Part shown: piece by piece, positions 1-4,729 of the stretch
How positions within the stretch are numbered: position 1 is the stretch's first letter
Layout: each line of letters opens with the position of its first letter
NCBI GenBank assembly: GCA_027310735.1
Contig: DAIDAH010000187.1
Span: 1 to 5,124, forward strand
Direction of reading: 5' to 3'
DNA length: 5,124 bases
Source of the DNA: Methylotenera sp.
Lineage (GTDB): Bacteria; Pseudomonadota; Gammaproteobacteria; Burkholderiales; Methylophilaceae
The notes under the pieces: generated by a model
Told to the model about the DNA's origin: nothing
Databases searched by the model: none
Seen by the model: only the letters and a program-made list of their open reading frames with translations
Position numbers and translations under genes: made by a program

Positions 1-1
1 C

Positions 2-2002
2 ACTCTGTTTGGTTTGGATTCCTTTAGTGAATTTGTACGCAACTTCAGCGCTGAAATTGATGTTAGATACATTGATCTGATTGGTGCAAAGGCAAAGGCA
101 TTGGCATTAAAACGTCAATCACTTGTGGGTTTTGAGCAGCAACGAAAATCCAATATCGAAGAATTGCAAAAACTGGATGCTGAAGAAATTTTGCTAGCGA
201 GCCAATATCGAGTGGGCGCCACCTTTGCACAAGTAGTGATGGAGTTGCGTGGTGATGGCGAAAATGTAGGTCAAATTAGAAGCATTGAAAGCGAGTTGCA
301 ACAGCCGCTAGCCACAAAAAGCCAATTGTCCAGTGCAAGTTTACATGCGCTACAGCAAAGCATTCGCAGCAATCTAGAGAGCATCAGCGCCAAGCAGCAA
401 GTGCTAACAACAGCTGGGCAACAAGTATCGTTTAAGCAGTTGTATGAGGCCGTTAGCCAAGTGCAACTCAGTAGCCCAGAATATTGCCCAGCCTGCAAAA
501 CCTCTTTGCAGCAAGTCGCGGTAAATCCGTACACGCACGCCAGCGATGAGCTAAAAAAACTTCAGCATTTGGCGCAGTTGCAACAAGAATTGCAACAACT
601 CAATAATATAATCAACCAATCGTTGAATTCACTTTCACAAGACGTGGCAGCTTGTACTGCGCGCTTTGCATTAAATAACGAACTATCCAAATATGTTGTC
701 TCATCAGGCTTGACTGCCACTGTTGATTGGTGGAACTCTCTGCATCAAACCTTGAGTGATGGTTTTACACCATTGCAGCACTTGGAGACGCAGGTTCGTC
801 AACTCGAAGAAACCGACCAAGCGATAGAGCAAGCCACACAGCAACGCACAATTAAGCAACAACAACTTACTAAACTGCGTGAATTTGACACTAAGATTAC
901 ACAATTTCAGACACGCCGAACCACCGCTAACACTGTTATCACTTCGGCGAATCAGACTCTCGCTAACTTTGAAACTGAAAATGCGCAGCTAATTACAGAT
1001 GCAGCAGCAGAAATTGTGGTCGTTATAAAAAATAATGTCATCGCCAATGCCTACACCAGCTTTGTTGCCAAATTAAACGACTACAAAAACAATTTGCCAT
1101 CGCAGTTAGTTGCTGATTTGGGTGATAGAGTTGTAGAGCTTTACAACTCCTTTAATCGAAATGATTTGCCCAGCGAAAAGTTGGCATCTGTTCGGTTACC
1201 CTTGTCGCAAAATCAGCGCTTACAAATATCATTTCAAACTGACGCAACTCGTTTTTTTGATGCCCTGCATGTTCTAAGCGAGGGACATATTCGCTGTATC
1301 GGTTTGGCGATACTGTTGGCGAAGAACATAAAAGAAAATTGCCCTGTTTTGATTTTTGATGACCCAGTAAATGCCATCGATGATGATCATCGTGAATCCA
1401 TAAGACGAACGCTATTTGATGATGTGTTTTTTGTGAGTAAACAAATCATCCTCACCTGCCATGGCGAAGAGTTTTTTAAGGACATACAAAACCTGCTGCC
1501 TACTGTGCGCGCTTCTCAATCAAAATCATTTACCTTTTTGCCACGTTTAGATGAATCGCATATTCGGGTTGATTTCAATTGCGCTCCTCGGAATTACATC
1601 ATTTCGGCCAGAAACCATTTAAATAACGGCGAAATAAGAGATGCACTCAGCAAAGCAAGGCAAGCCTTGGAGTCGCTCACTAAGGGTAAACTCTGGCCCT
1701 ATGTAAATAGACATGGTGATGGAAATCTCAGTCTGAAATTTCGTTCAGTAACTGCGTCAATCGAGCTGCGCAATTTAACTGAACAGCTTAAATCCAAAAT
1801 TGCAAGAACTGATTTTGGCGATGTAAATAAGGGGGCTGTATTTACATTAATTGATACGCTTCTTGGCACAAACGGTGACTCTCGTGAATGGCGTTATCTA
1901 AATAAAGGCACGCATGAAGAGGCAGACCGATCCGAGTTCGATCGGCAATCAGTTCAGCAAATCGTGACCACTCTTGAGCAACTTGACGCTGCTATTTCGT
2001 AG
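2..2002 (+). CDS. SMC/Rad50-like ATPase with zinc hook and C-terminal HEPN-like domain (5' partial)
   Basis: The frame is open to the left edge, so the N-terminal lobe with Walker A lies outside the window. A TTG at 14 is in frame but is probably not the start. Numbering residues from that TTG, the order is as follows. A glutamine-rich coiled-coil arm covers about 20-150. A zinc hook C158-P-A-C161 sits at nt 485-496, and a second arm covers about 175-330. The ABC signature LSEG is at 421-424, Walker B with FDDP is at 448-451 (catalytic acidic pair D449 D450), and an H-loop-like CHGEEF starts at 482. About 160 further residues follow, which a plain SMC ATPase lacks. They contain R549-x3-E553 and a late N630-K-G-T-H634, an arrangement like the Arg/Glu/His set of HEPN-type anticodon nucleases (RloC, PrrC). 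By family, the ATPase would sense DNA ends or phage interference and gate the C-terminal effector. The ATPase class is secure; nuclease activity is inference. Lamassu LmuB-like or another defence ATPase is the main alternative. Confidence 0.85.
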   Translation, partial: TLFGLDSFSEFVRNFSAEIDVRYIDLIGAKAKALALKRQSLVGFEQQRKSNIEELQKLDAEEILLASQYRVGATFAQVVMELRGDGENVGQIRSIESELQQPLATKSQLSSASLHALQQSIRSNLESISAKQQVLTTAGQQVSFKQLYEAVSQVQLSSPEYCPACKTSLQQVAVNPYTHASDELKKLQHLAQLQQELQQLNNIINQSLNSLSQDVAACTARFALNNELSKYVVSSGLTATVDWWNSLHQTLSDGFTPLQHLETQVRQLEETDQAIEQATQQRTIKQQQLTKLREFDTKITQFQTRRTTANTVITSANQTLANFETENAQLITDAAAEIVVVIKNNVIANAYTSFVAKLNDYKNNLPSQLVADLGDRVVELYNSFNRNDLPSEKLASVRLPLSQNQRLQISFQTDATRFFDALHVLSEGHIRCIGLAILLAKNIKENCPVLIFDDPVNAIDDDHRESIRRTLFDDVFFVSKQIILTCHGEEFFKDIQNLLPTVRASQSKSFTFLPRLDESHIRVDFNCAPRNYIISARNHLNNGEIRDALSKARQALESLTKGKLWPYVNRHGDGNLSLKFRSVTASIELRNLTEQLKSKIARTDFGDVNKGAVFTLIDTLLGTNGDSREWRYLNKGTHEEADRSEFDRQSVQQIVTTLEQLDAAIS

Positions 2003-2006
2003 AAGC

Positions 2007-2027
2007 GTTAGTCACGTCATGACTAAC
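2007..2027. repeat. 8-bp perfect inverted repeat just after the ATPase gene
   Basis: GTTAGTCA (2007-2014) and TGACTAAC (2020-2027) are perfect reverse complements around the 5-nt loop CGTCA. The repeat begins 4 nt after the ATPase stop codon. It could fold at the mRNA 3' end, but no T-run follows on either strand, so it is not a standard Rho-independent terminator. A protein-binding site is the other possibility. Confidence 0.5.
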
Positions 2028-2052
2028 AAAAGCAACAAACTGATTCGCACTA

Positions 2053-2157
2053 TTGTGTAATGGTGTTGAAGAGTGGTATATAGCAAAGTGCTTAAGTCCC
2101 GATGTAAAGGATTGGTTGGAACAAGCTCTTTTTTGTCAAATAGAGCGCTACAATTAA
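2053..2157 (+). other. Possible 34-codon ORF or gene fragment
   Basis: A frame from TTG (2053) to TAA (2155-2157) would encode 34 residues including VEEWYIAKC and DWLEQALFCQIERYN. The amino-acid mix looks protein-like, with three tryptophan/tyrosine-rich or acidic stretches. The only start is TTG, no Shine-Dalgarno site precedes it, an in-frame TGA sits a few codons upstream (about 2041), and the end overlaps the convergent lipoprotein stop by 4 nt. It is either chance or the tail of a decayed gene whose upstream part was lost. No function can be proposed. Confidence 0.2.
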
Positions 2158-2708
2158 TTTTTTGGTTTCGTAACTGGATTAATCACTTCACCGTTATAAA
2201 AAATGCTCGTCTTGCCTTCTTTTTTCACCGTTAGTTTATTGCCTTCTGCAAGAGATTCTACTGTTTCAGCGCAGCCATCTATTTCAGTTTTACCTGTTAC
2301 AGCTTCTGTTTTAGGGTTAAAAGTAAAGGCGTAAGTGGTCGCAGGGCAAGCGTTCCCATATTCGCCTGTAGACACAACTAGTAAATACTTATCACCAAAT
2401 CGATAGGCTTTTTCAACGGCAATGTAACCTACTGCTTCTGGGTCACCTACAACATACTCCATTACATTCATTACGCCAGCACGTGATTGGTAATTTAGTT
2501 GGTTGCCCCCACTTTCTCCTTTTGAAGCATCTGGTGTCCATAGTGTAAATATGTCTCCAACACCACTATCTGAAACAGGTAACACTTCATATTGCACGTT
2601 TGGTGCGGCTGGTATTGCATCAGCCACTGGCAACTGTGTTTGCGGTGTTTTATTGCATGCTGCTAAAGCCAAAAGTATTGCGACTAATGAAAGTTTTGCT
2701 TTCATCAT
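2154..2708 (-). CDS. Predicted outer-membrane or periplasmic lipoprotein, unknown function
   Basis: The 184-residue protein begins with a lysine-containing n-region, a short hydrophobic stretch and the lipobox L15-A16-A17-C18, so it should be lipidated on C18 and exported. Residue D+2 is absent (N follows C18), which is consistent with the outer membrane rather than inner-membrane retention. The mature part has a proline-rich linker (about 20-38) and then a mostly polar, probably beta-rich domain. This contains two cysteines, one in NACPATTYAF and one in IDGCAETV, which could form a disulfide. Two ATGs are adjacent: the second (2703-2705) is 7 nt from the GGAG site and the first only 4 nt, so translation may really begin at the second. 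It is the last gene of the minus-strand series but is separated from DUF805 by a gene remnant, and it may have its own promoter. I do not recognise the family. Confidence 0.85.
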   Translation of the reverse strand: MMKAKLSLVAILLALAACNKTPQTQLPVADAIPAAPNVQYEVLPVSDSGVGDIFTLWTPDASKGESGGNQLNYQSRAGVMNVMEYVVGDPEAVGYIAVEKAYRFGDKYLLVVSTGEYGNACPATTYAFTFNPKTEAVTGKTEIDGCAETVESLAEGNKLTVKKEGKTSIFYNGEVINPVTKPKN

Positions 2709-2712
2709 AATT

Positions 2713-2716
2713 CTCC
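2713..2716 (-). promoter_or_regulatory. Shine-Dalgarno site of the 184-aa lipoprotein gene
   Basis: GGAG on the minus strand, within TTGGAGAATT. The spacer is 4 nt to the first ATG and 7 nt to the second, which favours the second by one codon. Confidence 0.65.
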
Positions 2717-2726
2717 AAGTTTTTTA

Positions 2727-2756
2727 AATATATGCTGCGGAATATGAGCGCGTCAG
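2727..2756 (-). promoter_or_regulatory. Candidate sigma70 promoter of the 184-aa lipoprotein gene
   Basis: On the minus strand, CTGACG (2751-2756) and TATATT (2727-2732) are separated by 18 nt. They match TTGACA at 4 of 6 positions and TATAAT at 5 of 6. Transcription would begin near 2720, giving a short leader that still contains the GGAG site. The -35 lies in a GAGCG...CGCTC inverted repeat (2746-2763). Plausible but based only on consensus matching. Confidence 0.35.
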
Positions 2757-2772
2757 TACGCTCGTCTGTATC

Positions 2773-2841
2773 CTACGTGCTACCTAAAACAGCTTGCGAT
2801 GCTTCATATTGTGGGCACGTCATTGCCGTTTCTTCCAACCA
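2773..2841 (-). pseudogene. Remnant of a third zinc-ribbon gene with internal deletion
   Basis: A minus-strand frame ending at TAG (2773-2775) encodes LEETAMTCPQYEASQAVLG-ST. Aligned without gaps to the zinc ribbon of the 116-aa gene (IHESAITCPQCGALQPVSG), 11 of 19 residues are identical, and many codons differ only at the third base. The last zinc-ligand cysteine codon TGT has become TAT and the next glycine has become glutamate. The final codons TTA GGT AGC ACG TAG also match the last codons of the 116-aa gene (TTA GGT AGT ACG TAA). The remnant therefore looks like the second half of a zinc ribbon joined to the extreme C-terminus of the same protein, with the membrane part deleted. There is no start codon with a ribosome-binding site and no first CxxC pair. 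It lies 13 nt past the DUF805 stop. Confidence 0.6.
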
Positions 2842-2854
2842 TTGACTAATGGAG

Positions 2855-3364
2855 TTAGCTTTTAGGATCTGCACCATACTGGTTTGATCCTTTTGTGCCG
2901 TCCTGTGCCAGAAATACAATATTTACTATTGGCAATAATAGCCACCATCCACTTCTATTGGTGTCATGTAGCCTGCGAACGCCAACCGCTAATAGCGGCA
3001 GTAATAAAGCTATATTTATCAGTCCTTGCATAATTTGAACAGTGTTTAAATCTAATTCCAACATTGCACAAACTACGCCAACCAATATCAATGCCAATAG
3101 ATATGACAGTTGTGAATACCAAAACTCTTTCCTGCGAGAGCGACCATCAAATTGTGCATACTTTTTCATGGCAAGCATAAACCAGTAAACAGGAACATTT
3201 GAATCTGTCGGTACGTCATTAATTGCATTTTCTGATTTAGCAATATTGCCTGACGTGACAACATTCGCTTTCTGAACATTATTTTGAACAAAGCCACAAT
3301 GTGGACATGTTGGTGCTGTTTCATGAATTTCTTTACCACAACCACGACAAAAAACCATTCCCAT
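2855..3364 (-). CDS. Zinc-ribbon DUF805 inner-membrane protein
   Basis: The 169-residue protein has an N-terminal zinc ribbon with C6-x2-C9 and C20-x2-C23, a low-complexity linker (about 27-57), and a complete DUF805 membrane domain (about 58-169). DUF805 hallmarks are visible: GRSRRKEFW (74-82) before the first helix, hydrophobic segments at about 83-101, 112-128 and 140-153, RRLHDTNRSGWW (130-141), and the closing DGTKGSNQYGADP (155-167). The family is a widespread small inner-membrane protein of unknown function. The ribbon would face the cytoplasm, where reduced cysteines can bind zinc. The ATG is well supported by AGGGGA 7 nt upstream. The gene starts 22 nt after the 116-aa gene, whose ribbon is nearly identical in layout, so the pair looks like ribbon duplication with different membrane domains. 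Confidence 0.9.
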   Translation of the reverse strand: MGMVFCRGCGKEIHETAPTCPHCGFVQNNVQKANVVTSGNIAKSENAINDVPTDSNVPVYWFMLAMKKYAQFDGRSRRKEFWYSQLSYLLALILVGVVCAMLELDLNTVQIMQGLINIALLLPLLAVGVRRLHDTNRSGWWLLLPIVNIVFLAQDGTKGSNQYGADPKS

Positions 3365-3386
3365 AACAACTTCCCCTAATTAAAAA

Positions 3387-3737
3387 TTACGTACTACCTA
3401 AAGACGCTAACAACACAATAATCCCTATCAACACTCCAGTTGCCGTCATCCAACGTGGTGACTTAGATTGATTTAATGCGAGTATTCCAAAAAATATGGG
3501 AATTGCAGCAAGTAAAATTCCTCCTGCAACCGTATCGCTATCCCACTTGCCAGAAGGCTCCGTCGACATCAAAATAAATGCAATGATGCTACTGATGAAT
3601 GCGGTCATTGAAGTCCAATGATAAACATTGGGTTCAGGAGTATTGCCTGATACTGGTTGCAATGCCCCACATTGCGGGCATGTTATCGCCGATTCATGAA
3701 TCTGTTTACCGCATCCATGACAAAAAACCATGCCCAT
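3387..3737 (-). CDS. Zinc-ribbon membrane protein, DUF4190-like
   Basis: The 116-residue protein opens with a zinc ribbon (C6-x2-C9, C20-x2-C23) that shares MGMVFC.GCGK.IHE with the DUF805 neighbour. It is followed by a short linker and about three hydrophobic segments (44-57, 70-88, 98-114). The membrane part has the glycine/alanine/isoleucine-rich helix pattern of small DUF4190-type proteins, but that family label is tentative. The start codon lies 2 nt after the stop of the 65-aa lipoprotein gene (TAA-AA-ATG), and no Shine-Dalgarno motif is visible, so translation is probably coupled to that gene. A second in-frame ATG two codons in has no better site. Its C-terminal codons recur in the remnant at 2773-2841. 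Function unknown. Confidence 0.85.
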   Translation of the reverse strand: MGMVFCHGCGKQIHESAITCPQCGALQPVSGNTPEPNVYHWTSMTAFISSIIAFILMSTEPSGKWDSDTVAGGILLAAIPIFFGILALNQSKSPRWMTATGVLIGIIVLLASLGST

Positions 3738-3739
3738 TT

Positions 3740-3937
3740 TTATTTGCTATTTTGTAAACACGTCACAAGTGCTTGTGGTGCATTCTTATTGCCAGCGGAT
3801 GCTGCCGTTATTTCTGCCATGGATGCATTACCTATAATTGAGCTGCAGTTGTCCTGAGATAGCGCTTGTTGTGGAGCATCATCACATCCAGCTACAAACA
3901 TAAGCAGCAGTACTGGAAGTAAATTAAGTTTTTGCAT
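3740..3937 (-). CDS. Small predicted lipoprotein (65 aa)
   Basis: Starting at the ATG at 3935-3937, the product is 65 residues with a textbook lipoprotein signal: K3, a leucine-rich core and lipobox V15-A16-G17-C18. The mature peptide is only 48 residues and begins CDDAP. The Asp at +2 can mean inner-membrane retention under the Lol rule. Two further cysteines (C31, C60) could make one disulfide. The frame also opens at a GTG (3976), but that start would put 13 polar residues before the signal peptide and has no good ribosome site, whereas the ATG has AAGGA at a 6-nt spacing. It is directly upstream of the 116-aa zinc-ribbon gene (2-nt gap), implying one transcript. I do not recognise the family. 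Confidence 0.75.
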   Translation of the reverse strand: MQKLNLLPVLLLMFVAGCDDAPQQALSQDNCSSIIGNASMAEITAASAGNKNAPQALVTCLQNSK

Positions 3938-3943
3938 GGATAT

Positions 3944-3948
3944 TCCTT
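3944..3948 (-). promoter_or_regulatory. Shine-Dalgarno site that fixes the 65-aa lipoprotein start
   Basis: AAGGA on the minus strand ends 6 nt before the ATG at 3937. It decides between this ATG and the upstream in-frame GTG at 3976. Confidence 0.75.
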
Positions 3949-4030
3949 CTGGTTTGAATTTGAATATGGTTGGCACATAAATCCACCAGTTTATTATCGC
4001 GTTTGACTAACACTCGACAGTAGTGCGCCA

Positions 4031-4291
4031 TCAATCATTCTTGCACTTGTAGGTGGATTTCATCGCAAATTCAGGAAAGCCTGCTGGTATTGCGCCAGCA
4101 TTCATTTGTTTGAGTTGTTCTGCGCTGTACTTTTGCTCAACCTCATCAAAAATACAGGAGCAGACGGATCGGCTAGCCCCATTTTGTAGGCAGCCTGATA
4201 CAAAATTATTTCTCATTTTTGAGGTTTCGCTATTTGAACAAGCGGTTATTGCACACATAAAAAGAATGGTTATTGATATTTTTATTTTCAT
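4031..4291 (-). CDS. Small cysteine-rich predicted lipoprotein (86 aa)
   Basis: The 86-residue product has K2/K4, a hydrophobic core and lipobox I15-T16-A17-C18. The mature part carries four more cysteines, C34, C44, C46 and C83, in a C-x9-C-x-C ... C pattern. Between them is an amphipathic stretch (FDEVEQKYSAEQLKQM) that looks helical. Similar short exported proteins with a CxC before a helix occur in gammaproteobacteria; the likely state is two disulfides in the periplasm, which is inference. No Shine-Dalgarno site precedes the ATG. The gap from the preceding 69-aa gene is 9 nt, so expression probably depends on translation of that gene. A 93-nt gap follows before the next lipoprotein gene. 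Confidence 0.75.
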   Translation of the reverse strand: MKIKISITILFMCAITACSNSETSKMRNNFVSGCLQNGASRSVCSCIFDEVEQKYSAEQLKQMNAGAIPAGFPEFAMKSTYKCKND

Positions 4292-4300
4292 AGATAATTT

Positions 4301-4510
4301 TTATGCGTTAGAGACAAGACCAAGAAACACCAGTATTGAAATGATCCCCAGTACCTTACTTAGCTTAAATACAGCGTAAGGCCAAATAATGGCGCTTGGT
4401 AAGTTATATCCAAAGTGATAGAAGACACTACCTGGTGGATTGCCTTCGAAGAATGTGAGATATAAAGCAAATAGCAACGCAAACGTGATGTACCAACCTT
4501 TAAATTTCAA
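4301..4510 (-). CDS. Small two-helix membrane protein with TTG start (69 aa)
   Basis: The product has 69 residues with two strongly hydrophobic segments, about 6-21 (ITFALLFALYLTFF region) and about 47-66 (LGIISILVFLGLV region), linked by a loop with GNPPGSVFYHFGYNLP. It should be an inner-membrane hairpin. The start is TTG at 4508-4510: an in-frame TAA lies a few codons upstream, there is no in-frame ATG at the 5' end, and a GGAG site sits 8 nt upstream. It follows the 40-aa gene by 18 nt and precedes the 86-aa lipoprotein by 9 nt, so it is an internal operon gene. Function unknown. Confidence 0.7.
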   Translation of the reverse strand: MKFKGWYITFALLFALYLTFFEGNPPGSVFYHFGYNLPSAIIWPYAVFKLSKVLGIISILVFLGLVSNA

Positions 4511-4518
4511 AACACCAT

Positions 4519-4522
4519 CTCC
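4519..4522 (-). promoter_or_regulatory. Shine-Dalgarno site supporting the TTG start at 4510
   Basis: GGAG on the minus strand, in TATTGGAGATGG, with an 8-nt spacer to the TTG. The ATG that touches this GGAG is in another frame and meets a stop after three codons, so it is not the start. Confidence 0.65.
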
Positions 4523-4528
4523 AATAAA

Positions 4529-4651
4529 TTATTCAGCCATCTTTACAATGATCAACAAAACTCCAGCACCTAGTAGCCACCAAAAACCAATTGCACTCAG
4601 CATGAAATAAGCGAGAACGCAGAAAAGAATGACTTGAGCGATGAATTGCAT
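4529..4651 (-). CDS. Very small hydrophobic membrane peptide (40 aa)
   Basis: A minus-strand ATG (4649-4651) opens 40 codons ending at TAA (4529-4531). Residues 3-36 are almost entirely hydrophobic (FIAQVILFCVLAYF, then GFWWLLGAGVLLIIV), followed by KMAE. This gives one long or two short membrane helices with a charged cytoplasmic tail. A weak GGGA lies 5 nt upstream. It is the promoter-proximal gene of the minus-strand series and ends 18 nt before the next gene. A longer overlapping frame (4533-4718) gives a polar, serine/cysteine/tryptophan-rich sequence with no protein character, and it would start inside the divergent promoter. The peptide could be a small membrane regulator or holin-like toxin, but nothing in it proves either. 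Confidence 0.6.
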   Translation of the reverse strand: MQFIAQVILFCVLAYFMLSAIGFWWLLGAGVLLIIVKMAE

Positions 4652-4675
4652 TTATATCCCATAAATTCCTACTAT
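4646..4675 (+). promoter_or_regulatory. Weak candidate promoter for the XRE regulator gene
   Basis: TTGCAT (4646-4651) and TACTAT (4670-4675) are separated by 18 nt, with the -10 inside the 16-bp palindrome. The -35 overlaps the start codon of the divergent 40-aa gene. The predicted leader is about 48 nt and would include the hairpin over the ribosome-binding site. Matches are modest (3 of 6 and 4 of 6). Confidence 0.3.
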
Positions 4676-4682
4676 AGTAGGA
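4667..4682. promoter_or_regulatory. Operator-like 16-bp perfect palindrome (site 1)
   Basis: TCCTACTATAGTAGGA is its own reverse complement over all 16 bases. It lies in the divergent spacer between the XRE gene and the 40-aa gene, covering the expected transcription start of the minus-strand promoter and the candidate -10 of the plus-strand promoter. A related imperfect palindrome sits 44 bp away, centre to centre. Binding by the adjacent XRE protein is inferred from position and symmetry. Confidence 0.65.
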
Positions 4683-4689
4683 TGAGTAA

Positions 4690-4718
4690 ATCATACCACT
4701 AGACAAAAATTCCTCCAA
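4690..4718 (-). promoter_or_regulatory. Extended -10 promoter for the minus-strand small-gene series
   Basis: On the minus strand, TTGGAG (4713-4718) is followed by a 17-nt spacer and TATGAT (4690-4695), with TGG immediately before the -10 giving an extended -10 (TGnTATGAT). This is the best sigma70 match in the spacer. Transcription should start near 4683, giving a leader of about 32 nt before the 40-aa gene. The -35 is inside palindrome site 2, and the start is at the edge of site 1. Confidence 0.6.
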
Positions 4719-4729
4719 TAGGGGGAATT
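4708..4729. promoter_or_regulatory. Operator-like imperfect palindrome (site 2) over the XRE ribosome-binding site
   Basis: AATTCC-TCC and GGG-GGAATT pair around AATA: nine pairs as RNA, one of them G-U. The segment 4709-4727 matches 14 of 19 bases of 4665-4683, which contains site 1. It ends one base before the XRE ATG, includes that gene's GGGGG Shine-Dalgarno sequence (4721-4725), and covers the -35 of the minus-strand promoter. It could act as DNA operator, as RNA hairpin hiding the ribosome site, or both. Confidence 0.55.

Noticed and set aside
271..904. Minus-strand reading frames inside the ATPase gene
   Set aside because: They are antisense to a gene with clear domain motifs and give cysteine- and leucine-rich shadow translations.
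2125..2146. GCTCT...AGAGC hairpin as convergent terminator between the ATPase and lipoprotein genes
   Set aside because: Only five base pairs around a 12-nt loop, and no T-run at the expected side for either transcript.
2003..2153. Integron cassette recombination site (attC) around the GTTAGTCA/TGACTAAC repeat
   Set aside because: The ends do not fit the GTTRRRY and RYYYAAC core boxes, the pairing is too short, and the flanking genes are convergent rather than in cassette orientation.
3938..3976. Upstream GTG start extending the 65-aa lipoprotein by 13 residues
   Set aside because: The extension would precede the signal peptide with polar and basic residues, and it contains the AAGGA ribosome site of the better ATG start.
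3938..4030. Promoter in the 93-nt gap before the 65-aa lipoprotein gene
   Set aside because: A GATAAT (3993-3998) could be a -10, but the best hexamer at 16-17 nt matches the -35 consensus at no more than three positions.
4053..4379. 108-aa plus-strand reading frame across the 86-aa and 69-aa genes
   Set aside because: It is antisense to two genes with lipoprotein and membrane features, lacks a ribosome site and shows no domain.
4533..4718. 61-aa minus-strand reading frame overlapping the 40-aa gene
   Set aside because: Its product is polar and rich in Ser, Cys, Trp and His without any domain character, it starts inside the divergent promoter, and it overlaps almost the whole of the hydrophobic 40-aa frame, which has better context.
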